A stretch of 64,000 bases of DNA from Pseudonocardia sp. CNS-139 (GCA_001942415.1 MKJX01000144.1:1-64000); one strand, 5' to 3'; positions 52,990 to 63,977 are shown, counted from the stretch's first letter. Notes: a model not told the origin generated them from the letters alone. A program made the numbers and translations.

Positions 52990-53980
52990 ATGTCCCTGCG
53001 TCCCCCCGCTGCCGCAATCGCGGCGCTCGCCGTGCTCACGCTCGCCGGCTGCGGTTCGGGTGGCGGTGCCGCCCAGCCCGCCACCCCCGCCGCTGACGCC
53101 CCTGTCGAGGTCGTCACCTCGACCAATGTCTACGGCAGCATCGCCGAGGCCGTCGGCGGGGACCGGGTGCACGTCGAGTCGTTGATCGACGACCCCGCGG
53201 CCGACCCGCACTCGTACGAGAGCACGCCGGCGGACGCCGCCAGTGTCGCCAACGCGCGGGTGGTCGTCTTCAACGGCGGCGGCTACGACGACTTCATGCC
53301 CCGGCTGATCGAGTCCGGCGGCGGGGACCCGACGGTCCTGGATGTGGCGGAAGTCTCCGGCCTCGTTCCGCCGGACGGCGCAACCGAGGAGCACGCGCCC
53401 GGGGAGGAGCACCCCTCCGAGGAGGCGGAGCACGAGCACGAGCACGGCGAGTTCAACGAGCACTTCTGGTACAGCCTGCCGACCGTCCAGGCCGTCGCCA
53501 CGCAGCTGGCCGAGGACCTCGGGGCCGCCGACCCGGCCGGCGCCGCGGAGTTCACCTCCAACGCCGAGGCGTTCAACGCGCGCGTCGCCGAGCTGCTCAC
53601 GCGCACCGAGGCGATCGGCGCGGCGCACCCCGGCGCGCGGGTGGCCGTCACCGAGCCCGTGGCCGGTTACCTCATCGAGTCGGCCGGGCTCACCGACGCC
53701 ACACCGCCGGAGTTCAGCGAGGCGATCGAGGAGGACACCGACCCGCCCGCCGCGGTGCTGCAGGAGACGCTCGCCCTGTTCCAGGGAGACCCGGTGAGCG
53801 CGCTCGTCCTGAACCAGCAGACCGAGACCCCCACCACCGACCAGGTCCGGGACGCGGCACAGACGGCGGGCGTGCCCGTGGTCGACGTCACCGAGACGCT
53901 GCCGGCCGGCACGACGGACTACGTGAGCGTGGATGGGGGGCCAGATCGACGCCCTCGCCGGCGCGCTGAACGGGAGCTGA
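52990..53980 (+). CDS. znuA: Zinc/manganese-type ABC substrate-binding lipoprotein
   Basis: About 329 residues of the cluster 9 (A-I) metal-binding protein family. Lipobox LTLAGC in the signal peptide; VVTSTNVYGSIAEAVGGDRV, DPHSYESTPADAASVANA, the His/Glu-rich loop HAPGEEHPSEEAEHEHEHG typical of zinc carriers, HFWYSLPTVQAVA, and EPVAGYLIESAGL. One extra G near 53931 breaks the last 17 codons; removed, it ends WMGGQIDALAGALNGS. First gene of a three-gene importer. Confidence 0.9.
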
Positions 53981-53985
53981 CGCCG

Positions 53986-54839
53986 GTGGCTGCCCGGCCC
54001 GACGCTCCGGACGACGTCGCACGCCTGCCGGTCGGGATGCCTGCGGTCTCGCTGCGCGGAGCCGCGGTGCGCTTCGGCGACCGCACGCTGTGGGAGGGCC
54101 TCGACCTCGACGTCGCCCCCGGCGAGTTCGTGGCGGTGCTCGGGCCCAACGGTTCCGGCAAGACGACGCTGGTCCGGGTGCTGCTGGGGCTCGTGCCGCT
54201 CTCGGCGGGCGAGGTGCGGATCGGCGGGCGCCGGCGCGCCGCGGCAGCCCCGGCATCGGCTACGTCCCGCAGCAGAAGGCGCTGGACCCGGACCTGCCGC
54301 TGCGCGGGCGCGACCTCGTAGGCCTCGGGCTCGACGGGCACCGGATCGGCATCGGGCTGGGGTTCGGCGGCGGGCGGCGGGCCAAGCGGGAGCGCATCGA
54401 CGCGGCGCTCGCGGCGGTCGGCGGCACCGCGTACGCGGACGCGCCGGTCGGCCGGCTCTCCGGCGGCGAGCAGCAGCGGCTGCGGGTCGCGCAGGCCCTC
54501 GTCGGCGGCCCGTCCGTGCTGCTGTGCGACGAGCCGCTGCTCTCGCTGGACCTCTCGCACCAGCAGACCGTCACCCGGCTCATCGACCAGCGCCGCCGCG
54601 CGGCCGGCACCGCCGTGCTCTTCGTGACGCACGAGATCAACCCGATCCTCCCGCTCGTCGACCGGGTGCTCTACCTGGTGGGTGGCCGGTTCCGGGTCGG
54701 CCCGCCGGAGGAGGTCATGACGTCCGAGGTGCTGTCGGAGCTGTACCGCACGCAGGTCGACGTGGTGCGGGTGCGCGGGCGGCTGGTCGTCGTCGGGGCC
54801 GAGGGCTACGGCGACACCTGGCACCAGGAGAGCGCCTGA
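53986..54839 (+). CDS. znuC: Metal ABC transporter ATP-binding protein
   Basis: About 285 residues. Walker A GPNGSGKTTLVRVLLG, Q-loop VPQQKALDPDLPL, ABC signature RLSGGEQQRLRVAQAL, Walker B VLLCDEPLLSLD and the switch His in VTHEINPI. One C is missing near 54245. GTG 53986 is 5 bp after the binding protein gene. It energises import with the permease encoded next. Confidence 0.92.
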
Positions 54840-55694
54840 TGGAGGACCTGATCGGGCGGATCTTCACGTTCGAGGGGCTCGGCGCGCTGCTCGGCCTGCC
54901 GTTCGTGCTGAACGCGATGCTGGCCTGCGCGGTGCTCGGGCTCGCGGCGGGCGCGCTGGCGCCGCTGATCGCCTCCCGCGGCATGGCGTTCGCCGTGCAC
55001 GGCACCGCGGAGCTCGCGTTCACCGGCGGCGCCGCGGCGCTGCTGGTCGCACCGGCGTGGAGTACGGCGCCGTCGCCGGGGCGGTGGTCGCGGGGGTGGT
55101 GTTCGGCCTGCTCGGGCTGCGGCAGCGCGAGCGCGACTCGGTGATCGGCGTGGTGCTGGCGTTCGGCCTCGGGCTCGGCGTGCTGATGCTCTCGCTCTAC
55201 TCCGGGCGCGCCTCCAACAAGTTCGGGCTCCTCACCGGCTCGATCGTCTCGGTGGACTCCACCAACCTCCTCGTGCTCGGGGTGGTCGCGCTCCTCGTGC
55301 TCGGCACGCTCGCGGTGCTCTACCGCCCGCTGCTCTTCGCCAGCACCGACCCGGACGTCGCGCTGGCCCGCGGGGTGCCGGTGCGGTTCCTGTCGGTGGT
55401 GTTCGCGGTGCTGATCGGGCTCACCACGCGCTCGCCGTGCCGATCGTGGGCGCGATCCTCGTGCTGTCGGTGATGATCGCGCCCGGTGCCGCCGCCGCGC
55501 GGGTGACGGCGAGCCCGGTGCGCGGCACGCTGCTGGCAGTGCTCTTCGCCGAGATCGCCCTGGTCGGCGGGCTCGTGCTGTCGCTGGCCCCGGGCCTGCC
55601 GGTCTCCGGCTACGTCACGGCGATCGCGTTCCTGCTCTACCTGGGCTGCCGGCTGGTCGGGCGGCTGCGCGGGCGCCCGGCGCCGGCCGGCTGA
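54839..55694 (+). CDS. znuB: Metal ABC transporter permease
   Basis: About 286 residues with eight membrane segments of the ABC-3 permease family. Seen: FVLNAMLACAVLGLAAGALAPLIASRGMAF, HGTAELAFTGGAAALL, GSIVSVDSTNLLVLGVVALLVL and PIVGAILVLSVMIAPGAAAARV, which is the coupling region. Frame breaks near 55055 and 55425. ATG overlaps the ATPase stop (TGATG). Confidence 0.9.
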
Positions 55695-55700
55695 TCGCGG

Positions 55701-55958
55701 CTACCCGCCCCGGCCGGCCTCCGACCCGGCGGGATCGAGAGCCGGCTCCGTCCCGTCGTCGACGAACTCGAGCAGGTCGCCGGGCTGGCAGTCGAGCACC
55801 CGGCACATGGCCTCCAGGGTGCTGAACCGCACCGCCTTGGCCCGCCCGTTCTTGAGCACGGCGACGTTGGCCGGGGTGAGCCCGATCCGCTCGGCGAACT
55901 CGCCGACGCTCATCTTCCGCTTGGCCAGCTCGACGTCGATGCGCACGACGATCGGCAT
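55701..55958 (-). CDS. XRE-family small HTH regulator
   Basis: An intact 85-residue protein of the YozG type: MPIVVRIDVELAKRKMSVGE, HTH FAERIGLTPANVAVLKNGRAKAVRFSTLEAMCRVLDCQPGDLLEF. These pair with DUF2975 membrane proteins and often control their own operon. ATG overlaps the DUF2975 stop (TGATG). It converges with the zinc permease gene. Confidence 0.9.
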   Translation of the reverse strand: MPIVVRIDVELAKRKMSVGEFAERIGLTPANVAVLKNGRAKAVRFSTLEAMCRVLDCQPGDLLEFVDDGTEPALDPAGSEAGRGG

Positions 55959-56434
55959 CAGATCACCGCCTCCATGTCCGTACGCAGCGCCGTGGCCTGC
56001 CGCAGCAGCGCCCGCATCACCACCATCAGCAGCCCGACCACGGTGACCCCGACCGTCACGAGGAACAGGGCGAGCGGCACGCCGGGGTCCTCGGCGTTGA
56101 GACCGACGTAGAGCAGCACGCCGACCATCGCCAGCCACGCCGCCGCGATCGCCCACACGATGGCGTCGACCCACACCAGCGACTCCTCGCTGAAGATCCG
56201 GTCGTTCTTGACCATCGTCAGCAGCATCCAGGTCGACACGATCACCACCTGGACGCAGAGCAGCAGGAAGACCGACGCGCCGGTCAGCGGCCAGCGCAGG
56301 TACTCGAACTCCGGCGACTCCCGCGCCATGTGGGCGAACTGGCCCGGCAGGGAGAAGGTCTGGAACACGACCAGGACCCCGAACAGCAACACGAGGAACA
56401 CGCGGAGAGGGCCTACCGCCCGATGCTCTGGCAT
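55958..56434 (-). CDS. DUF2975 membrane protein
   Basis: An intact 158-residue protein with four membrane segments (VFLVLLFGVLVVFQTF, LTGASVFLLLCVQVVIVSTW, VDAIVWAIAAAWLAMVGVLLYV, LFLVTVGVTVVGLLMVVM) and the family-typical MVKNDRIFSEESLVWVDAI between. Function unknown; may influence membrane state or gene switching with the coupled XRE protein. Confidence 0.88.
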   Translation of the reverse strand: MPEHRAVGPLRVFLVLLFGVLVVFQTFSLPGQFAHMARESPEFEYLRWPLTGASVFLLLCVQVVIVSTWMLLTMVKNDRIFSEESLVWVDAIVWAIAAAWLAMVGVLLYVGLNAEDPGVPLALFLVTVGVTVVGLLMVVMRALLRQATALRTDMEAVI

Positions 56435-56440
56435 ATATCG

Positions 56441-56473
56441 AGTATCGATGTCTACCTATCGATTGTCAATCGA
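56441..56473 (-). promoter_or_regulatory. DUF2975-XRE promoter with overlapping palindrome
   Basis: On the minus strand TTGACA (56464-56469) and GATACT (56441-56446) are spaced by 17 bp, a strong sigma-70-type promoter. The -35 lies inside the perfect palindrome TCGATTG-T-CAATCGA (56459-56473), and ATCGAT repeats are present between -35 and -10, so the XRE product likely represses here. Confidence 0.7.
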
Positions 56474-56494
56474 CAGGCTGGCGGTCCCGACGTC

Positions 56495-57490
56495 TCAGCG
56501 CGTGCGCTGCCGGCGCCTCCGCGCGACGTCCGCCAGCACGACCCCGGCCGCGACCGACGCGTTCAGCGACTCCACGGCCCCGGCCATCGGGATCGAGACG
56601 ATGACGTCGCAGGTCTCGCGCACCAGCCGGGACAGGCCCTTGCCCTCCGACCCGACCACCAGCACGAGCGGGTCCTCGGCGAGCTCGAAGTCGTCGAGCG
56701 GGACCGCGCCCTCGGTGTCGAGCCCGGCGATCATGAGCCCGGCCGTGGCGTACTCGCGCAGCGTGCGCGTGAGGTTGGTGGCCCGGGCGACCGGCACCCG
56801 CGCGGCCGTGCCCGCGGACGTCCGCCAGGCCACGGCCGTCATCCCGGCCGCGCGGCGCTGCGGGACGACCACCCCGTGGCCGCCGAACGCCCCGACCGAC
56901 CGGACGATCGCGCCGAGGTTGCGCGGGTCGGTCACGCCGTCCAGCGCGACGATCAGCGCGGGCTCCCCGGAGTCGCTCGCCGCCTCCAGCAGCTCGTCCG
57001 GGTGCGCGTAGGCGTACGGCGGGACCTGCAGGGCGAGGCCCTGGTGCAGCGCGCCGCCGCCGATGCGGTCCAGGTCGCCGCGCGACACCTCCAGGATCGA
57101 GATCCCGGCGTCGGCCGCGAGCTGGACGGCCTCGGCCACCCGCTCGTCGCTCGTGGTGCCGATCGCGACGTGCAGCGCCGTGGCCGGCACCCCGGCCCGC
57201 AGGCACTCGACCACGGGGTTGCGGCCGAGCACGGTCTCCGGCCCGTCGCCGTCGGACGGGCGGCGCCGCGCCCCCGCCGGGCCGCCCCGCCCCGTCGGCT
57301 TCGCATTGGCCTTGGCGGACTTGCCCGCCGTGGCCCGCTTCGCCGCGGGATGGTTGGGGCGCATCTCGGCGGGCGGCGTGGGGCCCTTGCCGCGCAGGCC
57401 GCGGCGGCGCTGGCCGCCCGACCCGACGACCATGCCCTTCTTGGTGCCCTCCTTGCGCATCGCCCCGCGTCGTCTGGAGTTGCCGGCCAT
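56495..57490 (-). CDS. rlmB: 23S rRNA 2'-O-methyltransferase RlmB (SpoU family)
   Basis: An intact 331-residue SPOUT methyltransferase. A basic N-terminal tail of about 85 residues precedes the substrate-binding domain ([25 protein letters not shown]). SPOUT motifs: [29 protein letters not shown] and [18 protein letters not shown]. Known members methylate a guanosine of 23S rRNA using S-adenosylmethionine. It follows cysS by 4 bp, as in mycobacteria. Confidence 0.92.
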   Translation of the reverse strand: MAGNSRRRGAMRKEGTKKGMVVGSGGQRRRGLRGKGPTPPAEMRPNHPAAKRATAGKSAKANAKPTGRGGPAGARRRPSDGDGPETVLGRNPVVECLRAGVPATALHVAIGTTSDERVAEAVQLAADAGISILEVSRGDLDRIGGGALHQGLALQVPPYAYAHPDELLEAASDSGEPALIVALDGVTDPRNLGAIVRSVGAFGGHGVVVPQRRAAGMTAVAWRTSAGTAARVPVARATNLTRTLREYATAGLMIAGLDTEGAVPLDDFELAEDPLVLVVGSEGKGLSRLVRETCDVIVSIPMAGAVESLNASVAAGVVLADVARRRRQRTR

Positions 57491-57494
57491 TCCG

Positions 57495-58883
57495 CTACAC
57501 GTCCTTCAGGGACCAGGTGGGGCCGTCCGGCGAGTCCTCCACGGACACGCCGGCGGCGGTGAGACGGTCGCGCACCTCGTCGGCGGCGGCGAAGTCGCGG
57601 CGCGCCCGCGCTTCCTGACGCTGGGCGAGCAGGTCCTCCACGAGCGCGGCGAGCGCGCCGGTGGCCGCGTCGGACGCGCCGCCGACCTCGGCCCAGTGCG
57701 GGTCCAGCGGGTCGAGGCCGAGCACGCCGGCCATCGCCCGCACGGAACCGGCGGCCGTGGCGGCGGCCGTGCGGTCGCCGGAGTCGAGCGCGGTGTTGCC
57801 CTCCCGGACGGCGCCGTGGATGGCGGCGAGCGCGCCGGGCGTGCCCAGGTCGTCGTCCATCGCGGCCGCGAACGCGGGCGACACCTCACCAGGCTGCGGC
57901 ACCCCGATCCGCTCGCGCACCCGGTGCACGAACGACTCGACGCGCCGGTAGGCCGCCACCGACTCCTGGAGCGCGGCGTCGGAGTACTCGATCGCCGAGC
58001 GGTAGTGCGGGCCGACGAGGTAGTAGCGCAGCTCGACCCCGCGGATCCGGCGCAGCAGCACGTCGATCGCGAGCGTGTTGCCCAGCGACTTCGACATCTT
58101 CTCGCCGCCCATGGTGACCCACGCGTTGTGCAGCCAGTAGCGGGCGAACTGGTCGCCGGCCGCGTTGGACTGCGCGCGCTCGTTCTCGTGGTGCGGGAAC
58201 ACCAGGTCGAGCCCGCCGCCGTGGATGTCGAACGCCGGGCCGAGGTAGAACGTGGACATCGCCGAGCACTCCAGGTGCCACCCGGGCCGGCCGCGGCCCC
58301 ACGGGGTGGCCCAGGACGGCTCGCCGGGCTTGGCGCCCTTCCACAGCGTGAAGTCCAGCGGGTCGCGCTTGGTGCGGCTCTCGCCCTCGCCCTGCGCGAC
58401 GTCGTCGACCTTCTGGTGCGAGAGCGCGCCGTAGTCCGGGAACGACCGGACGGAGAAGTAGACGTCGCCGCCGGCCGCGTAGGCGTGGCCGCCGTCGACC
58501 AGCCGCTCCATCAGCTCGATCATCTGCGGGACGTGGCCCGTGGCCCGCGGCTCGATCGACGCGGGAAGGCAGCCCAGCGCGTCGTAGGCGGCCGAGAACG
58601 CCCGCTCGTGGGTGGCCGCCCACTCCCACCACGCGCCCGGCGTCGGCGGCCTTGCGCAGGATCTTGCGTCGATGTCGGTGACGTTGCGCACCAGCGTGAC
58701 GTCGTAGCCGGAGTGCATGAGCCAGCGGCGCAGCACGTCGTAGTTGAGGCTCGACCGGACGTGGCCGATGTGCGGGAGGCCTTGCACCGTGGCGCCACAG
58801 ACGTACATCGACGCAGCCCCGGTCCGCAGGGGGACGAAGTCCCGCTGCTCCCTCGTGGCGGTGTCGAAGAGGCGCAAGCTCAC
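57495..58883 (-). CDS. cysS: Cysteinyl-tRNA synthetase CysS
   Basis: About 463 residues; a class I aminoacyl-tRNA synthetase. HIGH motif in [12 protein letters not shown] (residues 38-41), zinc ligands Cys29 (YVCGAT), the Cys in HLECSAM and HHENE, KMSKS in [14 protein letters not shown] 58883 is preceded by TACCCT with 6 nt between, so it is likely leaderless. Two compensating single-base breaks near 58672 and 58632 scramble about 12 codons (expected [11 protein letters not shown]). As an essential gene this indicates sequence error. Confidence 0.94.
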   Translation of the reverse strand: MSLRLFDTATREQRDFVPLRTGAASMYVCGATVQGLPHIGHVRSSLNYDVLRRWLMHSGYDVTLVRNVTDIDARSCARPPTPGAWWEWAATHERAFSAAYDALGCLPASIEPRATGHVPQMIELMERLVDGGHAYAAGGDVYFSVRSFPDYGALSHQKVDDVAQGEGESRTKRDPLDFTLWKGAKPGEPSWATPWGRGRPGWHLECSAMSTFYLGPAFDIHGGGLDLVFPHHENERAQSNAAGDQFARYWLHNAWVTMGGEKMSKSLGNTLAIDVLLRRIRGVELRYYLVGPHYRSAIEYSDAALQESVAAYRRVESFVHRVRERIGVPQPGEVSPAFAAAMDDDLGTPGALAAIHGAVREGNTALDSGDRTAAATAAGSVRAMAGVLGLDPLDPHWAEVGGASDAATGALAALVEDLLAQRQEARARRDFAAADEVRDRLTAAGVSVEDSPDGPTWSLKDV

Positions 58884-58973
58884 CTCCCCAGGGTACGGAG
58901 TTGTCGTGACGTTCATCGCGCGGTGTTCCGTTTCGTCCACGACGGGGGCCGCACCGAGCGGAAGGCTGGTCCC

Positions 58974-59383
58974 ATGCCCGACACCGACACCACAGCAACC
59001 GAGATCAGCGGCCGGCTCGCGGGGCTGATGCCGCGCCTCGTCGTCGACGGTGCGGACGCCGCGCTGCAGTTCTACGCGACCGCGTTCGGCGCGACCGTGA
59101 CCGACCGGCACACCGACGACGAGGGCCACGTCGTGCACTCGCTCGTGACCGCCGGACCGGTGACGTTCGCCGTCCGCGACGCGGGGTACGGCGACCCGGC
59201 CCCGTCCCGCGAGGGCGTGCCCGTGCTCCTGTCCCTGGACGTGACCGACGCCGACGCCGTGGCGGAGCGGATGCTCGCCGGGGGCGCCGAGGTGATCTAC
59301 GAGCTGGCCGACCGCGGGTACGGCTACGGCGGCCGCCTGCGCGACCCTTCGGCCACCAGTGGATGATCTCGCAGGTCGGCTAG
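58974..59383 (+). CDS. VOC-family (glyoxalase/PhnB-like) protein
   Basis: About 136 residues with the vicinal oxygen chelate fold: [23 protein letters not shown] and [49 protein letters not shown]. One C is missing near 59347 (CCCC read as CCC). The PhnB-like pattern (DPFGHQW) suggests a metal-less or binding member of unknown substrate. Divergent from cysS. Confidence 0.82.
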
Positions 59384-59541
59384 ACGAATCTCTCCGAGCG
59401 GCGCCGCCGCGAGCTGCCGACAGGGCTCTGACCGGCCGAGAGTCCTGCGTCAGTACCCTTGCTCGCCGTGGCCGTCGAGTTTCTCCGCACGGTGCTCCTA
59501 GGCCGATGACCTGAGTGAGCCATCCGCTCACGGCATATGGC

Positions 59542-59992
59542 ATGCGCCTGCGGATCCTGGATGATGCGGACATGCCTGAGCCCGACGAGGAGTTCGCCGA
59601 GTTCGACACGGACGAGGCACCTTCGACGCGATGCTGGCTGCGGCGGAGCCGGCCCGGCTGGTGGGCCCGCACACGCATCGGACCGTCGTCTCGGTCACCG
59701 GCATCGACGAGTCGACATTCACGTTCACGCTGCCCGCCGGTCGATCTGTGCGGTCGCAACGTCGACGTCAGCAGCGACACCGTTCGGCGTCCAGCCGCTG
59801 ACCGTCGAGGTCGATTTCGAGGTCGGTCGCCCAGCCGGCTCGGCCCGAGGGTCCAGCATCGATCACACGCTGGCGATCAACGTCGGACCAGGCCTTCCTC
59901 TCACACCCGGCCGCTACGAGTGGCGGCTCCAGGTCGGGGAGGAGCAGCGCGACGAGTGGCGCGCCGCCTTCACCGTCCGCGGTCCGGGCTGA
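59542..59992 (+). CDS. Hypothetical protein, about 150 aa
   Basis: After repair of breaks near 59620 and 59750, the product runs [59 protein letters not shown] and [20 protein letters not shown] to [22 protein letters not shown]. The C-terminal half looks like a beta-sandwich. I do not recognise the family. GTG 59515 is an alternative start; no strong ribosome site is seen. It converges with ispF. Confidence 0.55.
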
Positions 59993-59998
59993 GCCGGG

Positions 59999-60463
59999 CT
60001 AAGCCGGCAGCAGCAGGGCCGTCGCGACCGCGGCGATGCCCTCGCCGCGGCCGGTGAGCCCGAGCCCGTCGGTGGTGGTGCCCGACACCGACACCGGCCC
60101 CCCGACGGCCGCCGACAGCACGTCCTGGGCCTCGGCCCGCCGCGTGCCGATCTTGGGGCGGTTGCCGATCACCTGCACCGCCGCGTTGGCGACCACCCAG
60201 CCCTCGGCCGTGACGAGCCGGCGCACCTCGCCGAGCAGCGCGACCCCGCTCGCCCCGGCCCACTCGGGCCGGCCCGTGCCGAACACCGCGCCGACGTCGC
60301 CGAGCCCGGCCGCCGACAGCAGGGCGTCGCAGAGCGCGTGGGCGGCGACGTCGCCGTCGGAGTGCCCGGCGCAGCCGTCCACGCCCGTCCACAGCAGGCC
60401 CGCCACCCAGCACGGGCGGCCCGCCTCGACCGGATGCACATCGGTGCCGACGCCGACCCTCAC
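59999..60463 (-). CDS. ispF: 2-C-methyl-D-erythritol 2,4-cyclodiphosphate synthase IspF
   Basis: An intact 154-residue enzyme of the MEP isoprenoid pathway. Metal ligands in [13 protein letters not shown] (D-x-H) and the later His in [40 protein letters not shown] and [20 protein letters not shown] are family blocks. GTG 60463 overlaps the ispD stop (GTGA), coupling successive pathway genes. Confidence 0.94.
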   Translation of the reverse strand: MRVGVGTDVHPVEAGRPCWVAGLLWTGVDGCAGHSDGDVAAHALCDALLSAAGLGDVGAVFGTGRPEWAGASGVALLGEVRRLVTAEGWVVANAAVQVIGNRPKIGTRRAEAQDVLSAAVGGPVSVSGTTTDGLGLTGRGEGIAAVATALLLPA

Positions 60464-61122
60464 CCGGACATCGTCCTCGCCGCCAGCTGCCGGGCCAGCT
60501 CCAGGTCCCACTCGCCGCGGACGGCGAACGCGGCCGGGTGGCCGGGCACGGTGTGCACCGTGTGCCCGGCCGCCAGCCGCCGCCGGACGTGCTCCAGCGG
60601 GTCGGCGGCGGGACCGCCGGTCAGCGCCTCGGCCCTGGCCGCGATCGGGGTCTGCAACACGCGCAGGCCGGCCCGGTCCGGGGTGGCCCGCACGACGCCT
60701 GCGGCGTCCACGCGCTTGACCGTGTCGGAGAGCGGCAGCACGGGTACGGACATGCCGTGACCGGCCAGCACCGCGTCGACGACGGCGGTCGCGAGCGCCG
60801 CGGGGGCGAGCGGCCGCGCGGCGTCGTGCAGCACGATCACACCCGAATCGGCCCGCTCGGCGCGGAGCGTGTCCGAACCGTCACCCGCGGTGCCGGGAAG
60901 TCGTTGGCCGGTGTGTGTCCCGACGGTGACGGGCAGCCCCGCGCACGCGCGTTCCAGCGCGGCGCGACGGGCGCCGTGGTCGTGCAGGTGCACGTGCTCG
61001 ACGAGGCCGGTGGCGAGCAGCGTGCGCACGGCAAGGACCAGCATCGGGACGCCGCCCACCTCGGTGAGCGCGTCCACCGGCTCGGCCGGCGCGCCGACCA
61101 GAACCACCGCCGTGACGTCCAT
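60460..61122 (-). CDS. ispD: IspD-like cytidylyltransferase with degenerate N-terminal signature
   Basis: An intact 220-residue protein in the position of ispD (coupled to ispF, next to carD). Retained: [34 protein letters not shown] (the DAARP block), [17 protein letters not shown] and GLRVLQTP. The glycine-rich CTP-binding signature expected near residues 8-24 (AAGxGxRxG..PKA) is absent: the segment reads [18 protein letters not shown]. It may still act as the MEP cytidylyltransferase or have diverged; synteny argues for function. Confidence 0.82.
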   Translation of the reverse strand: MDVTAVVLVGAPAEPVDALTEVGGVPMLVLAVRTLLATGLVEHVHLHDHGARRAALERACAGLPVTVGTHTGQRLPGTAGDGSDTLRAERADSGVIVLHDAARPLAPAALATAVVDAVLAGHGMSVPVLPLSDTVKRVDAAGVVRATPDRAGLRVLQTPIAARAEALTGGPAADPLEHVRRRLAAGHTVHTVPGHPAAFAVRGEWDLELARQLAARTMSG

Positions 61123-61157
61123 GCGGGGACCGCGTGCGGCGACGGATGCGGCCGTGC

Positions 61158-61649
61158 TCAGGCGTTGGCCGTGGCCAGCACCTCGTCGAGGAGAACCTCG
61201 GCCCGCTCCTCGTCGGTGCCCTCGGCCAGCGCGAGTTCGCTGACGAGAATCTGCCGGGCCTTGGCCAGCATGCGCTTCTCACCCGCGGACAGGCCGCGGT
61301 CCTTCTCCCGGCGCCACAGGTCGCGGACGACCTCGGCCACCTTGTTCACGTCGCCCGACGCGAGCTTCTCCAGGTTCGCCTTGTACCGGCGGGACCAGTT
61401 GGTCGGCTCCTCGGTGTGCGGGGCGCGGAGCACCTCGAACACCCGGTCCAACCCCTCCTGGCCCACCACGTCGCGGACGCCGACGACCTCGGCGTTCTCA
61501 GCGGGAACACGCACCGTGAGATCACCCTGCGCGACCTTGAGGACGAGGTACTTGCGCTCCTCACCCTTGATCATGCGGGTCTCGATGGCCTCGATGAGAG
61601 CGGCACCGTGGTGCGGGTAGACGACGGTCTCTCCGACCTTGAAAACCAT
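61158..61649 (-). CDS. carD: CarD-family RNA polymerase-binding regulator
   Basis: An intact 163-residue CarD protein. N-terminal RNA-polymerase-interacting Tudor-like domain ([45 protein letters not shown]) and the C-terminal DNA-binding helical part ([31 protein letters not shown], with the conserved Trp). It stabilises promoter open complexes at rRNA and other genes. RBS AGAGGA precedes the ATG. The order carD-ispD-ispF is the mycobacterial one. Confidence 0.95.
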   Translation of the reverse strand: MVFKVGETVVYPHHGAALIEAIETRMIKGEERKYLVLKVAQGDLTVRVPAENAEVVGVRDVVGQEGLDRVFEVLRAPHTEEPTNWSRRYKANLEKLASGDVNKVAEVVRDLWRREKDRGLSAGEKRMLAKARQILVSELALAEGTDEERAEVLLDEVLATANA

Positions 61650-61937
61650 GTGTCCTCTGCCCCTTTCGCTGTACCCAGGTTAACACGCCCGTACCGGGCA
61701 CAGCAGCCCGGCCCGGCCTGTCGTCGCAGGTCAGGGGATTGACATCAGGAGGCAAACGTGCAGGCGTTCGTGCACCCGACCCGGTCGGGGGACCGCGACC
61801 GGGTCCCCGACCCGTCGCGTTAGGCTTCGGACCGGCCCAACCCACGCGGCCAGCAGCGGGCGCTCCGGCGCCCCGTTCGCCCGCAGCCGCTCCCCGGCGG
61901 CCGGGCGAGCTGCCCGGCCAGGAAGGACGTCACGCCC

Positions 61938-62611
61938 GTGAGCCGCCCCGAGAGCCGCGCCGCCCACCTCCTCGCGCGCACCCGCTCCGCCCGCGCCGCA
62001 GCCGCCCTCGGCGTCATGATCGGGGCCGTCGCGCTCGCCGGGTGCGGTGCCGGGCAGGTCGCGCAGACCGCCGAGCAGGTCGCGGCCGTCAACGGCGCCA
62101 ACGTCACGGCGGGCCACATCGCCCTGCGCAACGCGCAGTTCGAGTTCGACACGGCCGTCACCGACGAGGCCGCGATCTACCCGGCCGGCGCCAGCGCGCC
62201 GCTGGAGCTGAGCATCGTCAACACCGCGGGCGAGGCGGACCGGCTGGTCTCCGCGAGCAGCCCGGTCGCGTCGTCCGTGGAGATCGCCGGCGAGACGAAC
62301 GTGCCCGGCGGCACCGAGCTGACGGTCGAGGGCGTGCCGCTCTCCTTCGCGGTCGCGCCGCCGGCCCCCGAGGCGCCCGCGAGCGCCACCCCGTCCGCGG
62401 AGGCGACGCCGACGGCCGAGGCCACCGCGACCGCCACCGAAGTGCGGTCCCCGGCGCGGAGCGCACCGCGAGCATCGTGCTCACCGGGCTGCGCGAGGAC
62501 CTGACCGTCGGCCCGACCTACCCGGTGGTGCTGACCTTCGAGCGGGCCGGCGACGTGCGCATCGACGTGCCGGTCGCCAACTCCGACAGCCCGCGTCGAG
62601 ACTCGCACTGA
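61938..62611 (+). CDS. Lipoprotein in the LpqE position
   Basis: About 224 residues. Signal peptide with lipobox ALAGC; the mature part [55 protein letters not shown] and [13 protein letters not shown] resembles LpqE/PCu(A)C-like beta-barrel lipoproteins, followed by an Ala/Thr/Pro-rich linker and [39 protein letters not shown]. One base is lost near 62448. Location between carD and radA matches mycobacterial lpqE. Possible metal-handling role is inference. Confidence 0.8.
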
Positions 62612-62614
62612 CCC

Positions 62615-63977
62615 GTGCCCACGCGCACCCGCGCGGCGCGCGGCGGCTACCGCTGCGCCGACTGCGGCCACCAGGCCGCGCAGTGGGTCGGGCGCTGCCC
62701 GTCCTGCCAGGCGTGGGGCACGTTGGAGGCGGCCGCGCCCGTTGCGGCCCCGGCCCGGCCCAAGGTCGTCGCCGGCGCCCCGAGCGCACCGGCCCGCCGC
62801 ATCGCGGACGTCGGGCTGGACGCGGCCCGCGCCCGCCCGACCGGGGTCTCGGAGCTGGACCGCGTGCTCGGCGGCGGGCTCGTGCCGGGCGCGTGGTGCT
62901 GCTGGCCGGTGAGCCCGGCGTCGGGAAGTCGACGCTGCTGCTCGAGGTCGCGGCCCAGGCCGCACCCCGCGGCCGCGTCCTGTACGTCACCGGCGAGGAG
63001 TCGGCCGGGCAGGTGCGGCTGCGCGCCGAGCGCACCGGCGGGGTGCACGACGAGCTGTACCTCGCCGCCGAGTCCGACCTCGGGGCGATCGTCGCGCACG
63101 TCGACGACCTGCACCCGGACCTGCTGATCGTCGACTCCGTGCAGACGATGTCCACCGCGGACGTCGACGGCGCGCCCGGCGGCGTCACCCAGACCCGAGC
63201 CGTCACGGTCGCGCTCACCGGGCTGGCGAAGGAGCGCGGGCTGCCCGTGCTGCTCGTCGGGCACGTCACCAAGGACGGCGGGATCGCCGGGCCGCGCGTG
63301 CTGGAGCACCTGGTCGACGTCGTGCTCGCGTTCGAGGGCGACAAGCACTCCACGCTGCGCATGGTGCGCGGGGTCAAGAACCGCTTCGGCCCGGCCGACG
63401 AGGTCGGCTGCTTCGAGCTGCGCGACTCCGGGATCGTCGGGATGCCCGACCCGTCCGGGCTCTTCCTGGCCCGGTTCGGCGGGCCGCCGGTGCCCGGCAC
63501 GGCCGTCACCGTCGTGATGGACGGGCGCCGTCCGCTTCCCGCCGAGCTGCAGGCCCTCGTCACCGGCAAGGACATCCCGAGCCCGCGGCGGGCCGTCAGC
63601 GGGCTGGACAACGCGCGGGTCGCGATGCTGCTCGCCGTACTGGAGAAGCGGGCGGGCGTGCGGCTGCACGACGCCGAGGTCTACGCGGCGACGGTCGGCG
63701 GGATGCGGGTGGTCGAGCCGGCCGCCGATCTCGCGCTGGCGCTCGCGGTCACCTCCGCCCGCCGCGACGTCGCCCTTCCGGCGGACGTCGTGGTGCTCGG
63801 TGAGATCGGGCTGGCCGGCGAGGTGCGCCGGGTCGCCGGCATCGAACGGCGCTGGCCGAGGCGGCCCGGCTCGGCTTCACCCACGCGCTCGTGCCGCCGG
63901 ACCCCGGCACGCCGCCGGCCGGCATGCGGCTCACGGAGGTCCGCGACATCGGCGTGGTGCTCGACCGGATCCGCTAG
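62615..63977 (+). CDS. radA: DNA repair protein RadA
   Basis: About 455 residues. N-terminal zinc finger [18 protein letters not shown], RecA-like core with Walker [38 protein letters not shown], the RadA motif KNRFG, and a C-terminal Lon-like domain ending [13 protein letters not shown]. RadA is a branch-migration helicase in recombination. Frame breaks near 62894 and 63850 are each one missing G. GTG 62615 is 3 bp after the lipoprotein gene. In relatives disA follows directly, outside this window. Confidence 0.94.
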
